Assembly: GCF_019279795.1 (NCBI RefSeq)
Contig: NC_056732.1
Location: forward strand, 180,018,694-180,082,693
Length of the DNA stretch: 64,000 nucleotides
DNA from: Protopterus annectens
Taxonomy: Eukaryota; Chordata; Ceratodontiformes; Protopteridae
Direction of reading: 5' to 3'
The number at the start of each line of letters is the position of its first letter. Within the stretch, counting starts at the first letter, position 1. This document shows, one piece after another, positions 10,001 through 22,074 of the stretch. A program made the translations under genes and the position numbers. The notes under the pieces were generated by a model, which was given only the letters and a program-made list of their open reading frames with translations, searched no databases and was not told where the DNA came from.

Positions 10001-11900
10001 TCCAGCACCTGTTTACTGAGGGTTGCTGGTGACGAGTTCAGGGGATGAGGCAGGCTGCTAGGTTCAGGGTTTGTAGCAGAGGATGAAAAATCTGGCCCTC
10101 CTGCAGGGACAGCAGGGAGGGGGTCTAAAGCAGGTGACAGTACTGTCAGACTGTGCAAACGTGGGTACCAGTGCTGGCATGGCCAGTCTGATGCAATCAG
10201 GACTGTCCTTAACTTGTCCTGTTTGATCTTTAGTAGAACCTTCGAGAGGGGGGGGGCACAGGGGGAAAGGCAGAGAGGTTTCCCACGTAAAGGACAGGGC
10301 ATCCACTTTCCATGCTTGGCTGTGGGGAGTTTTTGTGCAATATCTGCTCAATTGATAGTTCTGAGAGGAAACAAAAAGGTCCACCTCTGGTGCCCCCCCC
10401 CCATGTGTGGATCAGAAGCTTGAATGATTTGGGCTCCAGTTTCCACTCGTGTGGGTCCATTAGATTTCTGCTTAAGTGGTCTGCCAGTGAATTTAGTTTG
10501 CCTTCAAGTTAGGAATTGAGTTTGCAGGTGCACCTGATTGCTCAAGGCTGTGTTCCACAGAGCCATGGCCAACCTGCAGAGTGGATAGGAATGGGTTCCC
10601 CCCTGCTTGTGTATGTACCACATAACTGTGATGTTGTCTGTCTATCAATAGTTGTCCTGGAAGACTAAGTCAATTGAAAGCTCTCAGAGCATTCTGTACA
10701 GCTAACATTTCTTTTTGATTGATATGCAGGTGCATTTGCTTTGGGCTCCATTTGTCTTGAATACATTGTCCTGCCATGTGAGCCCCCCATGCATAGTCTG
10801 ATGCGTCTGTTAGGGCTTGGGCATCAGGGGGTTGAGTGAAAGGGAGTCCTTTGTTGTGGTAGCAGGCCTCTGCCCACCAAAGGTACTCTGCCCTTAGGCA
10901 AGGAATGATAGGAATCCTTGTTTCCAGGTCCTGAGAAGACACCAGAGACTTTGGTACCACTGAAGTTTCCTCATATGCAGTCTTGCATATGGAATTAGTA
11001 GAATGTAAGAGGCCACAAACCTTACGGCTTACAGTATTTTCCTTGCAGATAGCTGGGTTTTGGTGGCCAGTAGATTTTAGTAGTTCGTCAAATAAATTAG
11101 TTTTTCTGGAGTGAGGAATGCCATCTGGGAAGTTGTGTTCAAGCATTCTCCCAGGAATACAATCTGTTGGCTGGGTACCAGATGTGATTTCTTTTAGTTG
11201 ATTGTGTACCCCAACAAAGTTAGAAGTCTCTTTACAAATGTCAGGTTCTGGAGTAGCAATTCCTGACCGTCTGCCTGAATCAGGCAACCATCCAAGTATG
11301 GGTAAATTTGAAATACTCTGCCTGCAGTAAGCAATGGCTGGAGTTAGGCATTTTGTGAATACCCTGGGCACAGTAGATAAGCCAAGTGCAGAGAACTGAT
11401 GGTGCATAGAGCCTGCCCTGAAACGCAGATATTTCCTGCAAGATTCCCTTACAGGGATGTGCAGACAAGCTTTTTTAAGTCCACGGTGGCTAGCCAGGAA
11501 TCCTTGGCTAGCATACGAAGCACCTGTTGGAGAGTAAGCATCTTGAACCTTGGAACCACTAGGAAGGTGTTGAGAATAGACAGATTCAGGATAGGGCACC
11601 AAAGAGTTTTCTTTTCTGGGTACCAGAAAGTCTGGAGTAAAAACCTTGTCCCCTTTGCTCTGCTGGGACAGGCTGAATAGCCTTGATACTGAGAAGAGAA
11701 AGTACTTGCTTTTGGTTCTCTGCCCACTGGTTTGTGGTGAGGTCTGGCCATCGCTTGTGGATGGCAGTGAGTGGAAGTAGAATCTGTATTCCTGGGATAC
11801 AATGTTCGAGACCCATATGTCCTGGGTGATGTACTCCCAGCTTTTTGCATGCAGGGTGAGGTTTTCTCCTAAGGGTGCAAGTACTTGGGGCAAGGCCTGT
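10000..11900 (-). pseudogene. DIRS C RT, RNase H and methyltransferase-like region
   Basis: RT pieces in shifting frames: ENLTLHAKSWEYITQDIWV, HIPVRESCRKYLRFRAG, FSALGLSTVPRVFTKC (the usual PFG triplet is lost), and a disrupted region where YLDD should be. RNase H shows LTDASDYAWGAHMAGQCIQ and LHINQKEMLAVQNALRAF. The MT-like segment shows LLKIKQDKLRTVLIASDWPCQHWYP and continues in frame into the recombinase start. A CCCCCCCC run near 10394 may be an assembly or true frameshift site. Confidence 0.82.
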
Positions 11901-13070
11901 AAGAGTTATATGCATGTCATTGCAAGATTTTACCAAAGGAAGGTGGCTTACTACTCTGAGGTGGGAGCACTCCATTGCTTAGATATGTGCATACCCTGAG
12001 ACTGCAATCTTGGTGGTCTGCTGCCCCTGGGCTTGGAATGAGAAGGTCTGGGAGGGACTGGAAAGGACCAGTTTTTAGAAGGCCAATGCCTAATGAATCT
12101 AGGTGGCTGTACCTGTAGGAAATCTTTAACAGTTTGCATCGATTTAGCTTTTTGCTCATTTTTTAGGATGACTTCTGCTGTGCCAAACAGGCATTCTTGG
12201 TTTAATGAATCATCTAGTAATTTTGCTTTGACATGGTCTGGCAAGATTTGTTCCTTAAGCCAAGCATGCCTTCTAAGAACAGACCCAGTGACAGCAACCC
12301 TGCAAGACGCTTCTAAGGTATCAAAACCACATTGCAAAGTATGTTTTACAACTTGATTAGCAGAATGCATTAACTCTTGTAAATCTTTATGTTCTGCACT
12401 ATCAGGAATCATCATTTTCTGTTTAATTAGCTTCATAATATGCTGCTGATACTTTAGCATATGAAACAGACAATTTAAAGCCCTGATGGCAAGAGTAGCA
12501 GAGGTGTATACCTTCTTACGCCGTCTAAAGCTCTAGAGTCCCTGTCCGAAGGGGCTAGGTTTTTGGCTGTTGTAGACTTAATGCCTTTAGGTCCCTGGGA
12601 AATGGTCTTTGGATCCGCCGTAGGATTCTTAAAGAGGAATTTGTGGGAGTCAGGTACTCTGTAATACCAGTCAGGTTTCCTGGGAGCTGGAGGCAAAGTA
12701 TCAGGGGTAAGGCTGGATTCCAGGAAGACATCTACAATTTCCAGAACAGGAGGGATATCTAGAGGCCTGTGCTGAGGCAAGTGTAAAAATTCCCCGAGTC
12801 TCTTTTTGGACTGTGGGTAGTCCTGGCACTCCCAGCGGAAATGCTCTCTAAAGGTATGCAGGGTTTCACCAAAAGAAAAATCTTCTGGAGGGGAAGCAGA
12901 GGGAATGGAATCCTCTGCATCAGAATCCTCATAGATAGATATGGGTATGTCCTGGTAATCAGAAGGATCAGAGTCAACAGACATGATCTGAAGAATCAGA
13001 AGGAAAATCAGTTCTTGGTCTTTTTGAGGGGGAAGGCTGGCTTACCCTAATTAAAGTTATAAGACCTTCA
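11760..13070 (-). pseudogene. DIRS C gag-like protein, C-terminal part, cut by LINE copy 1
   Basis: Contains the acidic YEDSDAEDSIPSASPPEDF motif, FGETLHTFREHFRWECQDY, KPDWYYRVPDSHKFLFKN, then in another frame LKYQQHIMKLIKQKMM, HTLQCGFDTLEASCRVAVTG and FLQVQPPRFIRHWPSKNWSF. The reading stops abruptly at 13070, inside the stretch that in sister E reads CTGATTAAAGTAATAA...TTCAGCCATTC, and resumes at 22075 with GCCATTCTAAGCATTTGTTT. Confidence 0.85.
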
Positions 13071-16000
13071 ACTTTAAAACCTCAGCTTGGCCAGCTAAGA
13101 ACTTGGTTATATTCAACTGGACGTATAAGAGAATTTAAGTACCTTTATCTGCACTTTTTTTAAAAAAAATACAGTATTTAATTTGATTTAAACTGTGTAT
13201 GAAGGAGTGTTGAAGGAATATTTAACTGAAGTTATTCTGCTCTTCAGTAACTTGAACTGAAGCTAGTGTTGGCTGAATTTTGCTATTTGCTAGTAATTAC
13301 AGGTGTGGGGGTAGCCACATTCTTTGATTTCCTGTCCTTGCATATTTAAACTGGTGCATGTGAAATAATTCCTGCTTTAAAACCTCAGCTTGGCCAGCTA
13401 AGAACTTGGTTATATTCAACTGGACGTATAAGAGAATTTAAGTACCTTTATCTGCACTTTTTTTTAAAAATACAGTATTTAATTTGATTTAAACTGTGTA
13501 TGAAGGAGTGTTGAAGGAATATTTAACTGAAGTTATTCTGCTCTTCAGTAACTTGAACTGAAGCTAGTGTTGGCTGAATTTTGTTATTTGCTAGTAATTA
13601 CAGGTGTGGGGGTAGCCACATTCTTTGATTTCCTGTCCTTGCATATTTAAACTGGTGCATGTGAAATAATTCCTGCTTTAAAACCTCAGCTTGGCCAGCT
13701 AAGAACTTGGTTATATTCAACTGGACGTATAACAGAATTTAAGTACCTTTATCTGCACTTTTTTTAAAAAATACAGTATTTAATTTGATTTAAATTGTGT
13801 ATGAAGGAGTGTTGAAGGAATATTTAACTGAAGTTATTCTGCTCTTCAGTAACTTGAACTGAAGCTAGTGTTGGCTGAATTTTGTTATTTGCTAGTAATT
13901 ACAGGTGTGGGGGTAGCCACATTCTTTGATTTCCTGTCCTTGCATATTTAAACTGGTGCATGTGAAATAATTCCTGCTTTAAAACCTCAGCTTGGCCAGC
14001 TAAGAACTTGGTTATATTCAACTGGATGTATAAGAGAATTTAAGTACCTTTATCTGAACTTTTTTTTAAAAAAATACAGTATTTAATTTGATTTAAACTG
14101 TGTATGAAGGAGTGTTGAAGGAATTTTTAACTGAAGTTATTCTGCTCTTCAGTAACTTGAACTGAAGTTAGTGTTGGCTGAATATTGTTATTTGCTAGTA
14201 ATTACAGGTGTGGGGGTAGCCACATTCTTTGATTTCCTGTCCTTGCATATTTAAACTGGTGCATGTGAAATAATCCCTGCTTTAAAACCTCAGCTTGGCC
14301 AGCTAAGAACTTGGTTATATTCAACTGGACGTAGAAGAGAATTTAAGTACCTTTATCTGCACTTTTTTTTAAAAAATACAGTATTTAATTTGATTTAAAC
14401 TGTGTATGAAGGAGTGTTGAAGGAATATTTAACTGAAGTTATTCTGCTCTTCAGTAACTTGAACTGAAGCTAGTGTTGGCTGAATTTTATTTGCTAGTAA
14501 TTACAGGTGTGGGGGTAGCCACATTCTTTGATTTCCTGTCCTTGCATATTTAAACTGGTGCATGTGAAAAAATTCCTGCTTTAAAACCTCAGCTTGGCCA
14601 GCTAAGAACTTGGTTATATTCAACTGGACATATAAGAGAATTTAAGTACCTTTATCTGAACATTTTTTTTAAAAAATACAGTATTTAATTTGATTTAAAC
14701 TGTGTATGAAGGAGTGTTGAAGGAATATTTAACTGAAGTTATTCTGCTCTTCAGTAACTTGAACTGAAGCTAGTGTTGGCTGAATTTTGTTATTTGCTAG
14801 TAATTACAGGTGTGGGGGTAGCCACATTCTTTGATTTCCTGTCCTTGCATATTTAAACTGGTGCATGTGAAATAATTCCTGCTTTAAAACCTCAGCTTGG
14901 CCAGCTAAGAACTTGGTTATATTCAACTGGACGTATAACAAAATTTAAGTACCTTTATCTGCACTTTTTTTAAAAAAAAATACAGTATTTAATTTGATTT
15001 AAATTGTGTATGAAGGAGTGTTGAAGGAATATTTAACTGAAGTTATTCTGCTCTTCAGTAACTTGAACTGAAGCTAGTGTTGGCTGAAAATTGTTATTTG
15101 CTAGTAATTACAGGTGTGGGGGTAGCCACATTCTTTGATTTCCTGTCCTTGCATATTTAAACTGGTGCATGTGAAATAATTCCTGCTTTAAAACCTCAGC
15201 TTGGCCAGCTAAGAACTTGGTTATATTCAACTAAGAGAATTTAAGTACCTTTATCTGCACTTTTTTTAAAAACAAATACAGTATTTAATTTGATTTAAAC
15301 TGTGTATGAAGGAGTGTTGAAGGAATATTTAACTGAAGTTATTCTGCTCTTCAGTAACTTGAACTGAAGCTAGTGTTGGCTGAATTTTGTTATTTGCTAG
15401 TAATTACAGGTGTGGGGGTAGCCACATTCTTTGATTTCCTGTCCTTGCATATTTAAACTGGTGCATGTGAAATAATTCCTGCTTTAAAACCTCAGCTTGG
15501 CCAGCTAAGAACTTGGTTATATTCAACTGGACGTATAAGAGAATTTAAGTACCTTTATCTGCACTTTTTTAAAAAATACAGTATTTAATTTGATTTAAAC
15601 TGTGTATGAAGGAGTGTTGAAGGAATATTTAACTGAAGTTATTCTGCTCTTCAGTAACTTGAACTGAAGCTAGTGTTGGCTGAATTTTGTTATTTGCTAG
15701 TAATTACAGGTGTGGGGGTAGCCACATTCTTTGATTTCCTGTCCTTGCATATTTAAACTGGTGCATGTGAAATAATTCCTGCTTTAAAACCTCAGCTTGG
15801 CCAGCTAAGAACTTGGTTATATTCAACTGGACGAATAAGAGAATTTAAGTACCTTTATCTGCACTTTTTTTTAAAAAATACAGTATTTAATTTGATTTAA
15901 ACTGTGTATGAAGGAGTGTTGAAGGAATATTTAACTGAAGTTATTCTGCTCTTCAGTAACTTGAACTGAAGCTAGTGTTGGCTGAATTTTGTTATTTGCT

Positions 16001-16564
16001 AGTAATTACAGGTGTGGGGCTAGCCACATTCTTTGATTTCCTGTCCTTGCATATTTAAACTGGTGCATGTGAAATAATTCCTGCTTTAAAACCTCAGCTT
16101 GGCCAGCTAAGAACTTGGTTATATTCAACTGGACGTATAAGAGAATTTAAGTACCTTTATCTGCACTTTTTTTTTAAAAAAATACAGTATTTAATTTGAT
16201 TTAAACTGTGTATGAAGGAGTGTTGAAGGAATATTTAACTGAAGTTATTCTGCTCTTCAGTAACTTGAACTGAAGCTAGTGTTGGCTGAATTTTGTTATT
16301 TGCTAGTAATTACAGGTGTGGGGGTAGCCACATTCTTTGATTTCCTGTCCTTGCATATTTAAACTGGTGCATGTGAAATAATTCCTGCTTTAAAACCTCA
16401 GCTTGGCCAGCTAAGAACTTGGTTATATTCAACTGGACGTATAAGAGAATTTAAGAACCTTTATCTGCACTTTTTTTAAAAAAAATACAGTATTTAATTT
16501 GATTTAAACTGTGTATGAAGGAGTGTTGAAGGAATATTTAACTGAAGTTATTCTGCTCTTCAGT
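13071..16564 (+). repeat. Tandem array, about 11.6 copies of a ~301-bp unit, probable LINE promoter monomers
   Basis: Units start with CTTTAAAACCTCAGCTTGGC at about 13072, 13375, 13676, 13977, 14280, 14579, 14882, 15186, 15482, 15782, 16084 and 16388. The last is partial and ends in TCTGCTCTTCAG at 16564. Copies are nearly identical; most differences are in the T/A run (TTTTTTTAAAAAA) and short indels such as loss of GGACGTAT near 15233. Each unit contains GCATATTTAAACTGG, a TATA-like box. There is no open reading frame of note. The array starts at the left insertion boundary of the LINE, so I interpret it as part of the element's 5' UTR, like monomer promoters of some L1 families. Confidence 0.85.
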
Positions 16565-18206
16565 TATTCCCACCCACCTGCCCTGTTTTTGTTTTGGTGT
16601 TTATCTTAGTGGCATTGAAACTGCCCGCCCCTCAGCCTGCCTCTGGGCCCATCTCATTTGCTCACTCAACTGAGTGCAGTGAGATCATATTCTGATTTCA
16701 GGCACTCCTACTGTGTACAAAGAGAGCATCTGGGAAATAGAAAAAAAAAATTAAGCTTATTTCCTGCTTTTCTTGTTAAGTGGTACAGACTATTTGTAGG
16801 CTTCTGAGCCCCCAAGCCCTTCTGTGTTTGAGGGAAGCCTTCTAGCTTGTTTTTTTTTCTTATAACTAGCCAGTTTTCTAGTTTCAGCACTCAAATCTGT
16901 TTCTTTGATCTCAGCACTTGTTCAGAAAAAAAAAAAAAAAAAAAAATTTCATCTGCTTTTACTGTACTTGTGTTTCTACCTACTTCTTTTTACTTTTGCA
17001 TCATCTTAAAATACTCAATTGCATTTATTACTGCTTGTTGTAACTCATTCTAAGCCTTTTGGTTTAAACACTTGGGCTTCGGACCAGTTAGTTGTTTTGC
17101 ACTGAGAGGGTTTGTGGTCTGCACTGTTGTGGCAGAACAGGTAGCTTACATCCTTCTAGGTTGAGAACTGCTGATTGAGGGCTCAGTGTCTGTTATTCTA
17201 AAAGTGTATTAATTCTGGTTTAAGCACTTGGGCTTTCAAGCCAGTTATTTTACATTAAGAGGGTTCGTGGTCTGCACTCTTGTGGGAGGAGAGGCTGGAC
17301 TCTGCCCTTCTGAGCTGGGAATTTCTGGTTAAAGGCTTATAGTGCATGCATATCTGAACTGTTTCTTACTGAAGTTGGTGCGCCTTGTTTGCTGTGGCAT
17401 AGACTGGATTCGGGCCTGCTGGATCTAGCTTTGTTTGTGTAACTTGAGCACTAATCCAGACATTCTCTAAAATATTCAATGGTATTTATTACTGCTTGGT
17501 TGTAACTTGATTAAAGTGTAGCTATCATTCAAGTCTTTTGGATTAAGCACTTGGGCTTCAGACCAGTTGTTTTACATTAGGACGGTTTGTGGCAAGCACT
17601 GTGGTGGCAGGACAGGTAGCTTTCATACTTCTAAGTTGGGAACTGCTGATTGAGAGCCCAGTGTCCAAGTGTATTAGTTCTGGTTTAGGCACTTGGGCTT
17701 CAGGACAGTTATTTTACATTAAGAAGGTTTGTGGTCTGCACTCTTGTGGGAGAAGAGGCTGGACTCTGCCCTTCTGAGCTGGGAATTTCTGGTTAAAGGT
17801 TTATAGTGCCTGAATATTTGAACTGTATCTTACTGAAATTGGTACACCTTGTTTGCTCTAGCATAGACTAGATCCAGGCCTGCTGAATCTAGCTTTGTTT
17901 ATATGCTTGTTGTTTGCTTGTTATTTCCCTGGAAGCTAATTCCACCTAATACGCAACTTCTCAGCGCTTCTGTGGATCACTAGTGATATCTGCATTGCTT
18001 ACTGTACTTATTTCCTTGTTTCACTTGAAAGAAAGTTACTGTTTGTCGTTTTTGCATTTAGTTACTTGTAACACATTGCACTCAAGTTACCTGGCACTTG
18101 CTCACTAAAGCAATTATATAAGTCAGCACTAAAAATTAAAAGCACTACACCCTCACTCCCCACTGGCCCTTGTTTTCAATTAAGGATTTCCCAATATTAT
18201 TCTAGC
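16565..18206 (+). promoter_or_regulatory. LINE copy 1 unique 5' leader
   Basis: Non-coding stretch between the array and ORF1. Part of it (about 16800-16925, TTATAACTAGCCAGTTTTCTAG and AGCACTTGTTCAG) resembles the leader of copy 2 at about 35070-35150, so it belongs to the LINE. It includes a poly-A run at 16925-16946 and the tandem duplication described next. A promoter role is inferred from position only. Confidence 0.55.
17008..17910 (+). repeat. Two-copy tandem duplication (~455 bp) in LINE leader
   Basis: Copy 1 begins AAATACTCAATTGCATTTAT (about 17009) and copy 2 AAATATTCAATGGTATTTAT (about 17469). Each copy itself holds two related half-units, both starting CACTTGGGCTT and including GGTTTGTGGTCTGCACT-like sequence, so the block is a 2 x 2 repeat. 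Divergence between copies is visibly higher than within the 301-bp array, so the duplication is older. Confidence 0.8.
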
Positions 18207-19160
18207 ATGTCCAAAGGTCAGTTGTCAATCTCCTCTCCGGTCCAGTTGGTGAATCTGGGAATCTTGAGGCAATGTTATAACTGCCTCATGTACACAGACA
18301 ACCCTCTCCTCCTCCCACATAACACAAATACTTGCGAGAGATGCAGCTATTTAGCCAAACTGGAGGCTGAGCTCTCTCAACTCAGGACTGGCAAGACCAG
18401 ACAGGAGGAGAAGGCAACTACACACACCACAAAACCAGCCTCACATAATGCTACCACTCCACTGAATCAAACACATAAACAAAGACATACTCGGAGGCTC
18501 AGAGTAAAAATTTACCTAAACAGCAGAGGCCTCCAAAGCAGACACCCAAACAACTGCTACCTCAAGACACCCCACAAGCAACACAAACCACAAAAGCAGT
18601 GTGCAAAGCAGTCACAGCCTTTAAGGCCAAATACAACACCAAACATACTTGTCATACGTGACTCCATAGTCAGACACACTGACGTCCCACTCACCAGGCT
18701 GAACAAGGAGAGGGTCACAGTAAGCTGCCTATCGGGCGCTAGAATCCGCCACATAACACAAGCACTCGGGTCACTCCACGGCAAGTACAAATATGACACA
18801 GTCATTGTCCATGCTGGTGTGAACGACCTGAGACGTACCTCCCTGGACTACATGAAAAGAGACAGAGGAGCTCTCTGATTATGTAGCCCAGGCAGGTATG
18901 ACCCTAACCCTGAGCAGTATCCTTCCTTCACCAAGAATGATGCCACAATATAGAGACAAGATGATCAGCTTTAACAATTGGCTTAATGTCTGGTGTCAAA
19001 GGGGATCCAGTGTCTGTCTGCCTGGGATGACATGCTTGACAAGCCACGCTGCTTCGCAAGGGACGGCTTGCACCTGTCACCCCTGGGATTCCGGATATTG
19101 GCTAAGGCTCTTGCCACCCCATAGTGCCTTTTTAGGCAAGGCTCAAATTCTAAACCTACC
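18207..19160 (+). pseudogene. LINE copy 1 ORF1: Cys cluster plus SGNH/GDSL-like esterase, frameshifted
   Basis: The ATG at 18207 starts a 223-residue frame. Residues ~23-47 contain CYNCLMYTDNP and CERC, a Cys-x2-Cys pair repeated, followed by a heptad-like AKLEAELSQL. A Thr/Asn/Lys-rich linker follows. From residue ~145 the frame has ILVIRDSIVRH (normally GDS; here Gly to Arg), LSGARIRHITQAL and VIVHAGVNDLRR (Asn of block III). It breaks at 18878. In another frame the DGLHLSPLGFRILAKALA segment near 19062 supplies the Asp-x-x-His of an SGNH hydrolase. CR1-group LINEs are known to encode such an esterase in ORF1. The first block lacks its Gly, and a frameshift separates it from the His. Confidence 0.8.
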
Positions 19161-19189
19161 ACCCTAGAAAACAAAAATGGGAAGAAACT

Positions 19190-19860
19190 GAGGGCAATGC
19201 TGCTCAATGCCAGAAGTCTAAATCTCAAAATGCACGCACTCGAGGCCCTTCTCAGTATGGAGAACATCGATGTCTGTGCTGTAACTGAAACCTGGTTCAA
19301 GGCTCCTGAGAGCACCCCGGCACTATTAGGTTTTACCTCACATCATGCGTTCCGGCCCCAAAACCTGGACCACACCACAAAAGGGGGGGGTGTATCCATA
19401 TTCATAAAGGATACCCACACCTCCAGGTTGGTGGCAACGCAAGCTGAAACCATCCAGGTGCAACTAACCATAGGCAAAACTGCTCTACAAATTGTAGCAT
19501 GCTACAGGCCACCCTCTCAAACTCAGGAACCCCACACAGCCTTCCTGAAGACACTGGAGGGTATAAATGTATCTCCAAACACCATCATATTGGGTGACTT
19601 CAACTACCGAATATAGACTGGGAACATTACTCAAGCCCTAACTTTCTAGCCCAACGGTTCCTGGAGTTCATAAATTCAAATGCCATGGAACAGCTAGTCA
19701 CTGTTCCCACGAGAGGAGAAAATATACTAGATCTCATTGTCACAAACATGGGGACAAAATGCTCCACACGAAGTATATCCCTCATTGGTGAGATCTGATC
19801 ATAAACTAATCTCACTGGAAATCCACATCCGCCCCTACCCCAAACAAAAAAGACCATAGT
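19190..19860 (+). pseudogene. LINE copy 1 ORF2: APE-type endonuclease domain, frameshifted
   Basis: Motifs in order: LLNARSLNLKMHALEALL, DVCAVTETWFKAP (catalytic Glu), ACYRPPSQTQEP, TIILGDFNY (Asp/Asn pair), then a frameshift at about 19610, then FLEFINSNAMEQL, RGENILDLIVTN and VRSDHKLISL with the catalytic His at 19800-19802. APE endonucleases of LINEs nick the target to prime reverse transcription. The N-terminus overlaps the end of ORF1 and has no unique upstream Met that I can defend. Confidence 0.85.
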
Positions 19861-22030
19861 GAAGAACTTCTCTAAAGCAAACTTCACACTACTCAAGACT
19901 GGTGTGGTATCCTTCAAGGCCCCTGAGCCAGTGGAAACCACAACCCAAGCTGGAAGCCCTTACAAATGCCTTCTATGAACACCTCCAGGACTGCATGGAT
20001 CAGGCAATCCCAAATAAAACCAAAACTCTTTCCACAAAGGGCAAACGTCCAGTCTGGTGGACCCCAGCCATTAACAAACTTTACAATAAGAGGAGAAAGC
20101 TATTACATGATAGAACAAAATCCATAAAAGGGAAGTCACCCCTGATCATTATTAGTAAAAAAATACGAGCACTCATAAAATCAACTAAGGCCAATTTTGA
20201 GAGAAAAATTGCCATGGATTCAAAGGACAATCATAAGGCCTTTTTCAGCTATGTTAGGAACCTGGGTGGAAACTCCCAGATATGCTCAGAATTAGTCCAA
20301 AATGATACAAAAATCACTGAACCCACAGACATTGCCAACATACTGGCAGACAGGTCCAGGGCAAACTTCACCCCCCTCTCCCCCCCCTAAAGGAGAGAAC
20401 CATCCCAGCCGAGTGTAGCCTCCCGGACATCTCAAATGCGCAGGTGAAAGCTGCTCTCTCTAAAGCTAAAAACACAGCATCAATGGGACCGGATGGTGTC
20501 CCCGGCTGTGTGCTACACGAGCTAAATGAGGAATTAAACCCGCACATAAGGCAGCTGTTTAATCTCAGCCTTACCACAGGATACGTGCCCAAGGAGTGGC
20601 GTACGGCAACTGTGGTCCCACTCCACAAAGGCGGCGCCTCTACGGACCCTGGTAATTACCGCCCCATAAGCTTAACAAGTCTAGTCTGCAAAGCTATGGA
20701 GAGGATCATAATGGAGCTCATAAACAAAGATATAGGGGACTTGCAGACATTGGACCCGACCCAGTTTGGCTTTGTCAAGGGAAGATCATGCCTTTTGAAC
20801 TTGGTCAACTTCTTCGAAACAGTCACCAAGGCCATTGATGAGGGAAAGGCAGTCCATACAGCCTACCTTGACCTTGCAAAGGCTTTCGACACAATACCCC
20901 ACTTGGGTATTGTAGAAAAACTTACCAGCTTAAATGTAAACCCATATGTCACAAGATGGGTTGCAAACTGGCTTAAGGACAGAACCCACAGAGTTAGAGT
21001 TGCTGGCGCTGTGTCAGACTCCAAGCCAGTCACAAGTGGTGTCCCACAGGGCTCGGTCCTTGGCCCCCTATTGTTTGGCATCTACTTCTCGGAAGTACAG
21101 GCCAACATGGGAGGACTTTGGCTGACAAAGTTTGACTGCAAACTGGGTGCCATAGTGGAAAGTGCATCGGACACGGACATCCTTCAGAAGGGACTCACGG
21201 AAACAGATAACTGGTGCCAGAGCCATGGCCTGAAGTTAAACGCCAAAAAATGTATAGTCATACCCTTCGGGAAAAACAAGGCAACCCCAAGCTACCATAT
21301 AGGTGGCAATCCACTAAGCACAGAAGAGGTTATCAGGGACCTGGGGACCCAGGTTGACAGTGGCCTTTCTTTTGACACTCACGTTGCTAAAGTGGTTAGA
21401 AAGACCTTCGACATTGCCCACCTGATCATGAAGGGATTCACATCCAGATCTAGTGAGGTCATTGTTCCCCTGTACTCTTCACTTATCAGACCAATGATAG
21501 AGTACAATGCCCCATTCGGGATGTATCTCACCCGACATCTGCAGCAATTGGAGAGACCCCAAAAGTTCCTCACCAAAAGGATAAAAGGACTCCAAAATCT
21601 GTCATATGCTGCCAGATTGAAGAAACTCCAGCTCTATTCAGTCGCATACTGTCTGCTCAGAGGTGACATGTGCCTGACATACAAGGCCATGTCCAACCCG
21701 GAATTAATGGACATGCTCCACCTCAAAAAATCCAAATCCACCAAAACCACTAGAGCAAGCGACTTAAACCTTAGCACGGATATAAATAGGACGTGCTGGA
21801 GCGATAGATTTATCACTCAGAGACTCCCTATGCTGTGGAATAAAATCCCGGTCCATGTGAGGCAGAGCACCTCGCTGACTCTGTTCAAGAGAAATCTAGA
21901 CCTGTGGATGGGAGATCATAGGTTTACCCCGGGAATCATCTCTGTCACTGCTGGACAGAGGCACAACAAACTAATGGGCACAGTATTTTTTCATATAAGG
22001 GGTGGCGTAAGCCACAAAAATTTGGGCTAG
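19860..22030 (+). pseudogene. LINE copy 1 ORF2: reverse transcriptase, catalytic FADD box deleted
   Basis: The thumb-proximal linker (19902-20390) has KRPVWWTPAINKLYNKRRKLL. After a frame change near 20390, a 528-residue open frame (20444-22030) gives GPDGVPGCVLHEL, NYRPISLTSLVCKAMERII, FGFVKGRSCLLNL, motif A TAYLDLAKAFDTIPH (Asp at residue 143), motif B SGVPQGSVLGPLLF (residues 198-211) and HGLKLNAKKCIVIPFG. At residues 230-231 (21131-21136) the expected Phe-Ala-Asp-Asp reads Phe-Asp-Cys: six bases are missing in frame, removing catalytic residues. The frame is otherwise long, so the lesion is probably recent. It cannot be an active RT. Confidence 0.9.
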
Positions 22031-22074
22031 GCTTACAAATGCCTTAGGGCAGATAGCCTAGTATAAACCTATGA

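Larger units (their letters stand above)
13071..22074 (+). mobile_element. CR1-group LINE copy 1 with tandem 5' repeat array, inserted in DIRS C
   Basis: A 9.0-kb insertion in the gag gene of element C. Order: ~301-bp tandem array (13071-16564), unique 5' leader with a duplicated block (16565-18206), ORF1, ORF2 and a short 3' UTR ending GATAGCCTAGTATAAACCTATGA. The same 3' end closes copy 2 (GATAGCCTAGTACCAACCTATGA). The right junction is followed at once by element C gag sequence, and the left junction is the first base of the array. The whole block therefore behaves as one insertion. I see no convincing target duplication. ORFs carry a few frameshifts and a catalytic-site deletion. Confidence 0.87.

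Noticed and set aside
13071-16564. CRISPR-like or simple satellite reading of the 301-bp array
   Set aside because: Units abut directly with no spacers, and the array edges coincide with a LINE insertion boundary.
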